Shown here: positions 1 to 8,550 of the stretch, piece by piece
Layout: every line of letters starts with the position of its first letter
Position numbering within the stretch: the first letter of the stretch is position 1
Assembly (NCBI GenBank): GCA_964563135.1
Contig: CAZLWV010000008.1
Span: forward strand, 1-64,000
DNA length: 64,000 nt
DNA from: JAAYAY01 sp964563135
Lineage (GTDB): Bacteria > Planctomycetota > Planctomycetia > Pirellulales > Thermoguttaceae
Reading direction: 5' to 3'
Position numbers and translations under genes: made by a program
Notes under the pieces: generated by a model
What the model saw: only the letters and a program-made list of their open reading frames with translations
Told to the model about the DNA's origin: nothing
Databases searched by the model: none

Positions 1-3000
1 GCCTGATAGCACCGCTCCTCCGGCCGCAGTCCCTCCTCCTGGCTCAGCCAGTTGCAGTAGGCGGCCGCCTCGTACCAGGTGACCCCCGTCTGGGGAACGC
101 CTGGCGGAGTATCGCCTCCAGGCAGCCGAGCGGAGGACACCCAGGGACTTGCATCCACAAACCGGCGGAACTGCTCCACGGTGGTCTCGGTGCTGGCAAT
201 GCTGTAGCTCCGCGGGATTCGCTGGTAGTGGCGGCCGCCCCCGCCGATCGAATCCAGCCCCTCGGGCTCGACCACCTGGAACTGCGCTGGCCCCGCCACG
301 CCGATCATCGTGTGCCCCTGGCTGCTCACGTACCACTGGCGGTCGCCGCGGGGGGCCGGTGAAGCAACCTGCCGGACTGATCTTGCGATCCGGTCTTCCC
401 TCTTGCAGCGGCGCAGCAGCCACTCGGCCGCCGAGTGGATCCCCGGATCCGGATCGTCCTCGAATCGCCGCACGAGCTGTTCGATGATCGGTGTGTCGAG
501 CATGGAGCGGCCCAGATTCTCGCCGCGCGTGTCGTAGGCAGCCGCCGGATCGCCATACAGTTCACCTGCCAGAAACAGCATTGCCCGCCGAACGGAAACG
601 TCGTCCTGCTCGTCCACCTGGCTGAGTACCTCGTCGGGACCGGTCACGATCGGGCCGATGCCGTGAATCACGCGGGTCCGCAGCGACGGATCCGCTCCGC
701 CCTTGAGCAGCGGCCACACCGCCTCGCCGTTGCCGATCGCCATCCAGACAGCCGCACTGCGCGCCCGAAACCCTACCAGCACGTTCTGCATCAGGCTGGC
801 CAGCTCCACCAGCCCACCAAACAGAAACGCCAGTACGATGGCCGAAATAAATCCCATGGTCACGGCATAGTAACGGGTTGCCGAACGCATCATCCGCCTC
901 TGGGCCTCCGTCCAGAGATAATGGCGCGTAAGCAGCCAGATGCTGATCCACTCCCAGAACGAAGGCAGTTGCCGCCACTCCCCGGTCGCGCTCCACATGG
1001 CCGTCCGGCTCGCCAGCCGCAGCTCGCTCCGGCCGGCCCGCGTCGACTTCTGCCGCCGCGTGAGCCATTGCCGCAGTGCGGGCACCAGATAGTCGTGGGT
1101 GAGCTGGTAGTAGCGCACTCGAGGCTGGACCGTCGAGTCTTCCACAGCCGCCACCTCCGGATCGCAGGGCGTGATCAGCCGTGTGTCGCTGTCGAGAATC
1201 CTCATCAACTCCTTGAATGCCCGCGGCTTGTGGCCGTAGCCCGCAAGGTCGAGTAGTTCCGGATAGGATCGGATCCGGCCCTTGATCTCGCTCCCCTCCT
1301 CCGGCATCAGGGCCTCGAGCACCGCCCGGGCCGCCTGTTCGTGGACCCGGATCTGCGGATTCCTTGTTCGCGTGTCGAATGTCTCTTCCAGGAACGAGAC
1401 CCCCACGCCGTCAGCCCCCCCCAGGTCGCGAAGCGTAGTCGGGCTCCAGGCCTTGTCGCTGACCATCTCGGCAAACAGGGCCAGTCGGACCGGAATCACC
1501 TTGCCGCCGTCCGTCAGTCCTTCAACCGCCCGGTGGACAAACGAAGTCTGCACGCCAGTCATCTGGCTGAGGTCCTCGGGCAGGCGCCCGTAGGCCCGGC
1601 CAAACTCCGCCAGCACCTTGCGTGCGTGGTCGGGATCGAAGAGATCCACCAGGGCCGCATTGTGGCGTTGCACCAGGTCGACTTCCAGTTCCGTCATGAA
1701 GCGGCTCAAGGCCAGCCAGAAGTCGTCGCGCACCAGCAGCAGGCACTGCAGGCGCACGCCGTCGCAGTGCCGCAGGGCCTCCACCAGCCCGCAGCGTTCC
1801 GCCTCCCCCCGGCCGTGAAGCCATTGCTCGAACTGGTCGATCACCACCAACACCTTGGCCCCTTCGGCCGGCCCCCGGCCGCACCGCAGCGCCGCCAGGC
1901 ACTCGCCCAGGCTGCCCTCGGCGGGCAACTCGGGATAGCGGTGGCGGAGTTTCTTCTGCAGGCGGGTCTCCGTGTGGTCCGCCGCCGCCTCCACGTAGAC
2001 CGGATGCACGTGCGTGGCCAGCTTGGGAAGCAGCCCTGCCCGCACCAGCGACGACTTGCCGCAACCCGAGGGCCCATAGAGTACCCCCACCGGAAACGTG
2101 TCTTCCGGATCCTCGTTCTCGATCCGGACCTTCCACTGCCGAATACTTTCCGGCAATCCCGTGCGATCGCGCGGCCCCGGAACCAACGCCAGATAGCTCT
2201 TCGCGTCGGAAGCGTCGAAAGGCCGCAGGCCGTGGGGCACGATCTTCGGTGCCGGCGACTCCGGCGACGGGGCAACAACCACCAGCGGTCCCCGGCCGCC
2301 GTGAGCCGTCCGCAGACAGCGCTCTCCGTGGTCCAGCTCCAGGTACTGCCGGAGATCGTCTGCCAGTTCCCTGGCGGTGCGGTAGCGATCGGCCGCCCGC
2401 TTGGCCAGCGTCTTCAGACAGATCCGCTCCAGTTCCGGATGGATCGATGGGTCGCGCTGCCTGAGCGGCTCCGGTTCCGCCCGCAACACCTGCTGGAGCA
2501 ACTCCGCGCGGGAGTCCGAACGGAACGGTTTGACACCCACCACCAGCTCGTACAGCACCACCCCCAGGCTGAAAATATCCGATCTGGCATCCACGCGGTG
2601 CGATTCGCCCCGCGCTTGTTCCGGGCTCATGTAGGCCGGCGTGCCGGCAAAGCTGCGCCCTTCCTCCAGCCGTTTGCCGCTCAGGGCCAGACCGAAATCA
2701 CCCAGATACGGATTTCCCCTGGCATCCAGGAGAATGTTGGCCGGTTTGACGTCGCGATGAAACAGCCCATGCTGATGGGCGTGATCCAGCGCGTCGGCAA
2801 CCGAAGTGATGAGCCGGACCGCTTCGTCAACCGGAATCGTCTCCCGTGCCATCCGCAGTTCGAGATCGCTGCCGCAGATCCACTTCGAGACCACGTAGCA
2901 GGATCCCTCGGGTGTTCGCCCTGCGTCGTAGACCGGCACCACCGCAGGGTGATCGAGCCGGGCGAGCGTCCGCGCCTCGGCAAGAAAGATCTCGGCGTTC

Positions 3001-3524
3001 TTGTCGTCCGCATCCCGATAGGGGTGCGAGACCTTGACGGCCACCTCCCTGGCCAGTTCCTCATCCCACGCCAGGTAGACGCATCCAAACGCGCCTTCTC
3101 CCAACACGTGCCGCACGCGGTATCGCCCAATCGCGGTCGGAATCCGCGTCCGCCAGGACCGGTCGTCCGGCCCGCCGGAATCGCCCGACGACGGCCTGAG
3201 CACCTCCGTGCTGGCCGAGTCGCTCCCCTCCGCTTGCGCCACTTCCCCCCCGTCGCCAGCCGAACTTCCAGGCCCTTCCGCAACCAGACGCGCCATCGCT
3301 CGCCGGTAGCGGCTCTCCTCGACTTCGTCCAGGGCAGTCTCGATGCGCCGGATCTTCTCCAGGTGCTCGCCCAGTTCGGGCATCAGCTCGGCATGTTCCG
3401 CCGCAATCGATTCAAAAGAAGCCTGGGCTCCGCTGCGGAGACGCCGCGCATATTCCGACACAACTTGCCGGATCCGGTCCGACCGTTCCCTGATCTGTTC
3501 GCGATTGGCCGAACTTGTGGACAT
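1..3524 (-). CDS. Ser/Thr protein kinase fused to P-loop ATPase, membrane segment and formylglycine-generating-enzyme domain (3' end off window)
   Basis: The minus frame is open from ATG 3524 to the left edge without a stop (at least 1174 residues). ATG 3524 is the first Met after an in-frame TGA at 3533-3531. Domains in order: an N-terminal helical region; a Hanks-type kinase at about residues 130-390 with the VAVKV lysine near 160, HRDVKPAN near 255, LGDFGLA and an MSPEQARGE activation-segment motif near 300; a NACHT/AAA-like ATPase with Walker A GPSGCGKSS near 485; a hydrophobic membrane segment near 880; and, from about residue 1100, the start of an FGE/SUMF1 domain (TETTVEQFRRFVDASP). 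Kinase-FGE fusions are known in planctomycetes. The kinase catalytic motifs are intact, so it should be active. An ECF sigma gene lies just upstream on the same strand and may be its partner. The FGE domain is cut by the window edge, so its catalytic cysteines cannot be judged. Confidence 0.9.
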   Translation of the reverse strand, partial: MSTSSANREQIRERSDRIRQVVSEYARRLRSGAQASFESIAAEHAELMPELGEHLEKIRRIETALDEVEESRYRRAMARLVAEGPGSSAGDGGEVAQAEGSDSASTEVLRPSSGDSGGPDDRSWRTRIPTAIGRYRVRHVLGEGAFGCVYLAWDEELAREVAVKVSHPYRDADDKNAEIFLAEARTLARLDHPAVVPVYDAGRTPEGSCYVVSKWICGSDLELRMARETIPVDEAVRLITSVADALDHAHQHGLFHRDVKPANILLDARGNPYLGDFGLALSGKRLEEGRSFAGTPAYMSPEQARGESHRVDARSDIFSLGVVLYELVVGVKPFRSDSRAELLQQVLRAEPEPLRQRDPSIHPELERICLKTLAKRAADRYRTARELADDLRQYLELDHGERCLRTAHGGRGPLVVVAPSPESPAPKIVPHGLRPFDASDAKSYLALVPGPRDRTGLPESIRQWKVRIENEDPEDTFPVGVLYGPSGCGKSSLVRAGLLPKLATHVHPVYVEAAADHTETRLQKKLRHRYPELPAEGSLGECLAALRCGRGPAEGAKVLVVIDQFEQWLHGRGEAERCGLVEALRHCDGVRLQCLLLVRDDFWLALSRFMTELEVDLVQRHNAALVDLFDPDHARKVLAEFGRAYGRLPEDLSQMTGVQTSFVHRAVEGLTDGGKVIPVRLALFAEMVSDKAWSPTTLRDLGGADGVGVSFLEETFDTRTRNPQIRVHEQAARAVLEALMPEEGSEIKGRIRSYPELLDLAGYGHKPRAFKELMRILDSDTRLITPCDPEVAAVEDSTVQPRVRYYQLTHDYLVPALRQWLTRRQKSTRAGRSELRLASRTAMWSATGEWRQLPSFWEWISIWLLTRHYLWTEAQRRMMRSATRYYAVTMGFISAIVLAFLFGGLVELASLMQNVLVGFRARSAAVWMAIGNGEAVWPLLKGGADPSLRTRVIHGIGPIVTGPDEVLSQVDEQDDVSVRRAMLFLAGELYGDPAAAYDTRGENLGRSMLDTPIIEQLVRRFEDDPDPGIHSAAEWLLRRCKREDRIARSVRQVASPAPRGDRQWYVSSQGHTMIGVAGPAQFQVVEPEGLDSIGGGGRHYQRIPRSYSIASTETTVEQFRRFVDASPWVSSARLPGGDTPPGVPQTGVTWYEAAAYCNWLSQEEGLRPEERCYQ

Positions 3525-3619
3525 CAGACATCAAACGTCGTTGTTCGCTCCGCAAAGCCAGACAAGCGTCTCTTCCCGCGGCGACCAGCGACCATGGCCT
3601 GCAGACGCCTGCCCGGTCG

Positions 3620-3705
3620 ATGCACGAGGCCGACGCGCGGAAACCCGCTTCTGGTGGTCTTTCGTCGGGTGGCCATGAGCATTTTCCCTGCAGACGTCAA
3701 TAGCC
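3620..3705 (-). repeat. Dispersed hairpin repeat, copy A
   Basis: About 85 bp shared with 5843-5930, 29745-29830 and 38944-39026, all in the same orientation. Read on the minus strand it has a conserved block (AATGCTCATGGCCACC) followed by a short hairpin, here GCGG-GTTT-CCGC. It covers the stop codon of the ECF sigma gene and ends 96 nt upstream of the kinase start. Confidence 0.7.
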
Positions 3706-4314
3706 GCTGAAATACATCGACGACCTGCCCATCAACTCGCGGAGCCTCTTCCTCGCCCGGTAACACATCGCCCGCACCGAGCCCTTCGTCCCCCCCAAGG
3801 CCTCGGCAATCTCCTCCAGGGATTGGTCCAGCAGATAGTGCCGCTCGATCACCTGGCGATAGTCCTCGGGAAGGGCGGCCACAGCGGCCCGCAGCCGACG
3901 AGCGTTGTCTCCCTGCTGGACCCTGGCGCTCGGCGTGCTCCCCTGGCCGGCGATCTTCTCGACCAGCGCACCCCACGAACTGGCCTGCCCGGCTCCGGCC
4001 TGGCTGTCGGCCCGCCGCTCCCGCTGTTTCTTCTTATGGGCGTCGCGGATCAGGTTGTCGGCGATTGTCTTCAGCCAGGCCAGAAACGCGTTCTCGTGAC
4101 GCGGCTCATACTGCCGGATCCCGACGGCGGCCCGAACCATGGTCTGGTGGAGAATATCGTCGGCTGCAACATGCCGCCGGAGATCGTCCGAGAGCCGCCG
4201 CTCGATATGCTGCTGAAGGTGGTCGTAGTGGAGCAGGAGCACCTCCGACAGGGCCGCCCGGTCGCCGCCCACCGCCAGGGAAAGGAGTTCCGATTCCACG
4301 TGACCAACTGACAT
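3697..4314 (-). CDS. ECF-family RNA polymerase sigma factor (kinase-linked type)
   Basis: 205 aa from ATG 4314 (MSVGHVESEL). The open frame reaches 4449, but the extra N-terminal residues do not look like sigma factor. Region 2 is visible around DILHQTMVRAAVGIRQYEP and AFLAWLKTIADNLIRDAHKK. Region 4 follows as LPEDYRQVIERHYLLDQSL and a helix-turn-helix, EIAEALGGTKGSVRAMCYRA. It should direct core RNA polymerase to a small regulon. No anti-sigma gene is adjacent; instead a giant Ser/Thr kinase lies 172 bp downstream on the same strand. Planctomycetes are known to have ECF groups genetically linked to Ser/Thr kinases, so control by phosphorylation is a reasonable inference. The stop codon lies inside dispersed repeat copy A. 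Confidence 0.9.
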   Translation of the reverse strand: MSVGHVESELLSLAVGGDRAALSEVLLLHYDHLQQHIERRLSDDLRRHVAADDILHQTMVRAAVGIRQYEPRHENAFLAWLKTIADNLIRDAHKKKQRERRADSQAGAGQASSWGALVEKIAGQGSTPSARVQQGDNARRLRAAVAALPEDYRQVIERHYLLDQSLEEIAEALGGTKGSVRAMCYRARKRLRELMGRSSMYFSGY

Positions 4315-4482
4315 GTCACCATCCCAGAACCTTGAGGAGAAGGGCCCCCCTTTATTCTGGTCCGAACCCGCATTACCCGCAATCGCCGCGATACCCCTCC
4401 GCTGGAGTATAGGTTTCAGCACGCCCTTGCAGTGCGTTCTGCGATCCACAATGGCCGCCCCGCCAACCGCACCCTGCCCGCA

Positions 4483-5763
4483 TCACCCCGCTCCCGCCCC
4501 CGCGGCTTCCTCTGCCTCCGCCCACGTCTCGGCAATCGCCACCAGCCACTCGGCCGACCGAACCATTTCCTCCAGGCATGCCCATTCGAGCGGGCTGTGG
4601 GGGGTGTGTTGCCCCGTCGAGAGATTCGGAGTGGGAAGCCCCATTTCTGTCAGCCGCGAGCCGTCGGTTCCCCCGCGCACGAGGGTTAGCTCCGCAGAAC
4701 GCCCCAGTCTCTCCAGTGCCCGCCTGGCGTAGTCGACAGCTCGCGGTTCCTTGACGAGACCCTCGGCCATGTTGCGATACTGGGCCTTGACCTGGATTTC
4801 CAGCTCCACCCCTGGAAAGGCCCGTCGGGTCTCTTCGGCCGCCGCCTCCAGGACCTTGGCATGTTCGGCCAGGACGCTGGTCTCGAAGTCGCGCAGCAGG
4901 ATCTTCATCCACACGCTCGCCACTCCCCCCGAAATCTCGTAAGGGTGGAGGAATCCCTCCCGCCCCTCGGTCACTTCCGGGGCCAGCCGGTCCCGAGGAA
5001 TTCGCGACAGGAAACAGCCGGCTGCGCGGATCGCGTTGATCATCTTGTCCTTGGCGATCGACGGATGGATATTCTTGCCCACCACGTGGACGACCGCCAG
5101 GTCGGCTGAAAAGGTCTCCACGTCGATCGTGTCGGCCCCCGAGCCGTCGAGCGTGTAGCACGCGGTCGCTCCAAGTCGGGCAAGATCGATGTGGTCCACC
5201 CCGCGTCCGATCTCCTCGTCGCAGGTCAAGAGAATCCGCACCGCCCCGTGCCGCCGCTCCGGATGCTCCATGAGAAAGGCGGCCGCCCCCATGATCACCG
5301 CCACGCCCGCCTTGTCGTCGGCCCCCAGCAAGGTCGTTCCGTCGCTCGTGATCAGCGTGCAGCCCACCGCGTCTTCCAGAGCCGGGCATTCGCTGACACG
5401 GATCACCTTGGTCGCATCGCCGCGCAGCCGCAGGTCCCCCCCGGCGTACTTCTCGATCACCTGCGGCCGAACACCCGCCCCCGATGTTTCCGGCGAGGTG
5501 TCCAGGTGAGAACACAGGGCGATGACCGGTACCGTACCTTCAGCGCTGGCCGGAATCGTGGCGGTCACAATGCCGTAGCTATCCTGGGCTGCGTCGACCA
5601 GGCCAATCTGGTGAAGCTCGCCCACGAGCACCCGTCCCAACTCGAGCTGCCCCGGACTGCTCGGATAGCAGTCGGCCTCGTCACGGGCGGTGGTGTCGAT
5701 GCGAACATAGCGAAGGAACCGCTCCAGGAGTCGGGTCTTGTTCATCAGCGCATGGTCTGCCAT
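4483..5763 (-). CDS. pepT: Peptidase T (tripeptide aminopeptidase)
   Basis: 426 aa from ATG 5763 (MADHALMNKTRLLERFL). An M20-family di-zinc exopeptidase that removes N-terminal residues from tripeptides in the cytoplasm. Metal-site motifs are in order: CSHLDTSP (His86, Asp88), LLGADDKAGVA, the catalytic CDEEIGRG, and a C-terminal STGQHTPHSPLEW histidine motif. Length matches the family (about 410 aa). The open frame extends to 6036, but that extension reads through the intergenic repeat and has no family similarity. The gene has no operon partner on its strand. Dispersed repeat copy B lies 80 nt upstream of the start. Confidence 0.94.
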   Translation of the reverse strand: MADHALMNKTRLLERFLRYVRIDTTARDEADCYPSSPGQLELGRVLVGELHQIGLVDAAQDSYGIVTATIPASAEGTVPVIALCSHLDTSPETSGAGVRPQVIEKYAGGDLRLRGDATKVIRVSECPALEDAVGCTLITSDGTTLLGADDKAGVAVIMGAAAFLMEHPERRHGAVRILLTCDEEIGRGVDHIDLARLGATACYTLDGSGADTIDVETFSADLAVVHVVGKNIHPSIAKDKMINAIRAAGCFLSRIPRDRLAPEVTEGREGFLHPYEISGGVASVWMKILLRDFETSVLAEHAKVLEAAAEETRRAFPGVELEIQVKAQYRNMAEGLVKEPRAVDYARRALERLGRSAELTLVRGGTDGSRLTEMGLPTPNLSTGQHTPHSPLEWACLEEMVRSAEWLVAIAETWAEAEEAAGAGAG

Positions 5764-6143
5764 ATCTGCTTCACGGCCAAAATTTGGGATTGGGTGGCTG
5801 GGGTCGAACCTCAAGGATGGCCTATGGAGGCCTGGGTAGTCAATGCACGACGGCGACCGGCGGAAGCCCGCCCTCCTGTGGTCCCCCGTTGGGTGGCCAG
5901 GAACATTCTCCAAGCAGCCATCCATAGTCCTGGCCTTCTCGCCGGTCCACGCCGGGCCTCTGCGCTCACTCCCTTCCGGATCCAATTGCCATGCCGGCCC
6001 CCACCGGCTAGGATAGAACCCTGCTGGCAATCCCAAATCGGGTTGCGTGATTCCCAGAATGGGCCGTCTCCTGCAGGCCGCCTCCCGAAAGGTGGCGGCG
6101 GAGTCTGGATCTCTTGGAATCGTGCAAGTTCATTTAGATTGTC
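5764..6143. other. Intergenic region between pepT and tRNA-Pro
   Basis: 380 bp. It holds dispersed repeat copy B. The long minus-strand open frame across it (5811-6287) runs antisense through the tRNA and is not credible. No other gene is recognised. Confidence 0.6.
5843..5930 (-). repeat. Dispersed hairpin repeat, copy B
   Basis: Same repeat as at 3620-3705. The minus strand carries GGCGG-GCTT-CCGCC, a perfect 5-bp stem, preceded by the conserved block AATGTTCCTGGCCACC. Its downstream edge lies 80 nt from the pepT start. Confidence 0.72.
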
Positions 6144-6217
6144 CGGGGCGTGGCGCAGCTTGGCAGCGCGCCTGCTTTGGGAGCAGGAAGTCGGAGGTTC
6201 GAATCCTCTCGCCCCGA
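6144..6217 (+). tRNA. tRNA-Pro (TGG anticodon)
   Basis: A 74-nt cloverleaf. Acceptor stem CGGGGCG (6144-6150) pairs with CGCCCCG (6210-6216), with discriminator A at 6217. The anticodon stem CCTGC/GCAGG encloses loop TTTGGGA, giving anticodon TGG. The T-arm contains GGTTCGAATCC. The 3' CCA is not encoded; the next bases are TTA. Confidence 0.97.
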
Positions 6218-6241
6218 TTATATTGGACACGGTTGAACCAG

Positions 6242-6277
6242 AAGCCCTTCGACGTTCTCGCCGAAGGGCTTTCGCTT
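6242..6277 (+). terminator. Rho-independent terminator after tRNA-Pro
   Basis: Perfect 10-bp stem AAGCCCTTCG (6242-6251) with CGAAGGGCTT (6262-6271), a 10-nt loop, and a T-rich tail TTCGCTTT. It starts 25 nt after the tRNA. Confidence 0.85.
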
Positions 6278-6370
6278 TGTGGGGCAAAGAGTTACGTCAT
6301 CAAAACGCCAGTTCAGAGGTGGCAAAGAACTCCCGACCTTGCCTTTTCCGACCTGCCGCCGGGCCAAGGG

Positions 6371-6403
6371 AGCTAGTGGTTGGCCGAAGGCCGAGAACTA
6401 GCT
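6371..6403. repeat. Imperfect palindrome (hairpin)
   Basis: AGCTAGT (6371-6377) pairs with ACTAGCT (6397-6403). An inner stem GGCC-GAA-GGCC lies between them, separated by 4-nt bulges. No T-run follows, so it is not an obvious terminator. It could be an operator or an RNA structure. Confidence 0.45.
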
Positions 6404-6683
6404 GTGTCCCCTCAATTCTGTATGCGGGGGCGTCGTATGGAAGAAATGGCGGCCGACCGCTTTCCCTTCTGTCCTGACGACAAAGAAGAGTGTCCCTTTC
6501 CCCCGTTTCCCAGCATGTTCAGTGTGCCCCCGCAGCACCTACCTTCTGACATCGTGCAATTTCCTCGGTACGGTCGGTGCAACGATTCAGAGCGACGATT
6601 ATCTCCACCTGATCGGGAAACGGAATTGCAGCCACTTCGATGGATTCAAGACATCCGGGAAGGTACTGTTCTTCATTCCGAGT

Positions 6684-6726
6684 TACGCCATTCATCCCAC
6701 AATTGAGCTGTGACGGAGCACCAGGC
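6684..6726 (+). repeat. 43-bp two-copy repeat, copy 1
   Basis: Aligns without gaps to 26106-26148 with 35 of 43 identical bases, including TACGCCATT and GCTGTGAC. Both copies lie 250-280 nt upstream of a plus-strand gene. Confidence 0.5.
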
Positions 6727-7001
6727 CGATCTGGGCAAGGCCGGAAACCCGGACACCGGGCAGGAGTTGCGACAGCGGGGCCGAGAACATCCTGTCCGGC
6801 CTCGTGTCACTTGCGGCAGCCACGGGAAGGGGAGGGCCGTCGCCCTTCTGGATCGGAAGACTCGGCTCTTCCTGGCCGATGAAGGCCCCTTGCGTCAGCT
6901 ACGTGGTTTTCGACGGCTCTCTGTGGTATTCTGGGAGCCGCGGTGCGCGGAATCGCCCGCTGCCAACGCAGACGCGAAGAGTCCTCCGGAGCAAGAATGC
7001 A

Positions 7002-8378
7002 ATGAAAGAGAAAGCCAGCCACCCGACAGGCACCAGCAGACGCAAGTTCATGGCCGCGACGGCCGCATTTTCCGTTTTCTCGATCGTGCCGCGACATGTA
7101 CTGGCCCGCTCCGGCCAGCAGGCACCAAACGACAAGCTGAACATCGGCTGTGTCGGTGTCGGCGGCATGCAGGGGGCCGGTGACGTCAGGAATGTCAGCC
7201 GCGAAAACATCTATGCGCTCTGCGACGTCGATGAGAACCATCTGGCAAAGACGGCGGCAGATTACCCGGGTGCCAAGCGGTACCGGGACTTCCGCGAGAT
7301 GCTGGACAAGGAGCACAAGAACCTCGACGCGGTCACGGTCACTATTCCCGATCATATGCACGCCACCGTGTCGCTGTGGGCCATCGAGCGGGGTATCGCG
7401 GTTCACTGTCAGAAGCCGCTGACCCAGAGCGTCTGGGAAGCCCGTCTGTTGACCAGGGCCGCGGAAAAGTACGGCGTTGCCACTCAGATGGGCAACCAGG
7501 GATACTCTTCCGAAGCGACGCGAGTGGCCTGCGAGATCATCTGGAGCGGCCAGCTTGGCGACATCACCGAGGTGCACTCGATGAGCGGCGGCGGGTTTTC
7601 GCGAGGTGTCGTCGAGTGGCCCCCTGCGGAAGCGGTCCCCAAGACGCTCGACTGGGACCTCTGGACCGGACGGGCCGCCGAGCACACCTACAGTTCGAAG
7701 ATCCATCCGATTCACTGGCGGGGGTACCTGGAGTATGGCACGCAAATGATCGGCGACTGGGGAATCCACATGTTGGGCCCGGCCAATTGGGCCCTGCAAC
7801 TGGCCAGCCCCACCAGCGTCGAGTGCACGGCGGTCGAGGGCGTCAATCCTGTCACCTACCCGAGCTACGCGTGCAAGTTCGAATTCCCGGAGCGTCCCAA
7901 CAAGTACGTTGCGGCGGGCAAGATGCCCGCGATGACGCTCTATTGGTATGAAGGAAGCATGACGAAGGATTTTGCGGTGCCCGAGGGGTTGACCCGGGAG
8001 GATGTCAAGCCGTTCAACGAGATCTTCATCGGCACCAAGGGCCATCTGGGCACTGGGGGGCGAGGTGAGAGTTTCCGCCTGATCCCCGAATCGAAGATGC
8101 AGGATTTCAAGCTGCCGCCGCAGGTCCTGAAGCGATCGCCGGGACATTTCCAGGACTGGATCCAGGCCTGCAAGGGGGGCGATCCTGCCTGCTCCAATTT
8201 CAGTATCGCCGGCCCCTACACGGAATGGATGCTGCTGGGGGCCATCAGTTGGCGATTTCCAAACGAGAAGCTCCTCTGGGACGGCCCGAACCTGCGCTTC
8301 ACCAACAACGAAAAGGCCAACGAGTTCGTCAAACCTCGGTTCCGCAAGGGCTGGGAACTCCAAGACCTTCCGGTCTGA
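7002..8378 (+). CDS. TAT-exported Gfo/Idh/MocA-family oxidoreductase
   Basis: 458 aa from ATG 7002 (MKEKASHPTG), with CGGAGC about 10 nt upstream. The frame is open back to 6804, but the extension has no family character. The N-terminus has a twin-arginine signal (TSRRKFMAATAAF), so the enzyme is probably exported folded with its cofactor. The Rossmann motif follows as LNIGCVGVGGMQGAG and the cofactor-binding ALCDVDE. The catalytic-region motif HCQKPLTQ corresponds to the EKP motif of the family. The C-terminal half is the usual substrate and oligomerisation domain. Substrate is unknown; planctomycetes carry many such paralogues thought to act on sugars or polyols. It stands alone as a transcription unit and converges on the PilT-like gene. 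Confidence 0.9.
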   Translation: MKEKASHPTGTSRRKFMAATAAFSVFSIVPRHVLARSGQQAPNDKLNIGCVGVGGMQGAGDVRNVSRENIYALCDVDENHLAKTAADYPGAKRYRDFREMLDKEHKNLDAVTVTIPDHMHATVSLWAIERGIAVHCQKPLTQSVWEARLLTRAAEKYGVATQMGNQGYSSEATRVACEIIWSGQLGDITEVHSMSGGGFSRGVVEWPPAEAVPKTLDWDLWTGRAAEHTYSSKIHPIHWRGYLEYGTQMIGDWGIHMLGPANWALQLASPTSVECTAVEGVNPVTYPSYACKFEFPERPNKYVAAGKMPAMTLYWYEGSMTKDFAVPEGLTREDVKPFNEIFIGTKGHLGTGGRGESFRLIPESKMQDFKLPPQVLKRSPGHFQDWIQACKGGDPACSNFSIAGPYTEWMLLGAISWRFPNEKLLWDGPNLRFTNNEKANEFVKPRFRKGWELQDLPV

Positions 8379-8385
8379 ACAAGCC

Positions 8386-8420
8386 AGGATGCGGATGAAC
8401 CGCCGGTCAACTCGCATCCT
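8386..8420. terminator. Possible hairpin between convergent genes
   Basis: AGGATGCG (8386-8393) pairs with CGCATCCT (8413-8420) across a 19-nt loop, starting 8 nt after the Gfo/Idh stop. No T-tract on either side, so termination is only a guess. Confidence 0.3.
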
Positions 8421-8550
8421 CGCTCTGCCAGTTGTATGGCCCGCAGATCGTCCCGGGTCAACGGGGCGTGAGCTTGCTGGCGATCTTTCCTGGTGTAAAC
8501 AGAGCGACTGCCGAACGCCGGCTCGACCTGCCGCCGGGCACTTGCCCCGG

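Larger units (their letters stand above)
6278..7001. other. Long intergenic leader upstream of the Gfo/Idh gene
   Basis: About 720 bp with no recognisable protein. It includes a 33-nt hairpin at 6371-6403, a less GC-rich patch at roughly 6540-6710, and one copy of a 43-bp sequence shared with the region upstream of the sigma gene (6684-6726). Short open frames here resemble nothing I know. Confidence 0.5.

Noticed and set aside
6099..6143. TTGGAA/TAGATT boxes in front of tRNA-Pro
   Set aside because: The -10 box ends only 4 nt before the tRNA and the spacer is 15 nt, so it would start transcription inside the tRNA.
5811..6287. Minus-strand open frame of 158 aa containing GARGFEPPTSCSQSRRAA
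   Set aside because: This peptide is the well-known spurious translation of the antisense strand of a tRNA gene; the frame runs through tRNA-Pro and the dispersed repeat.
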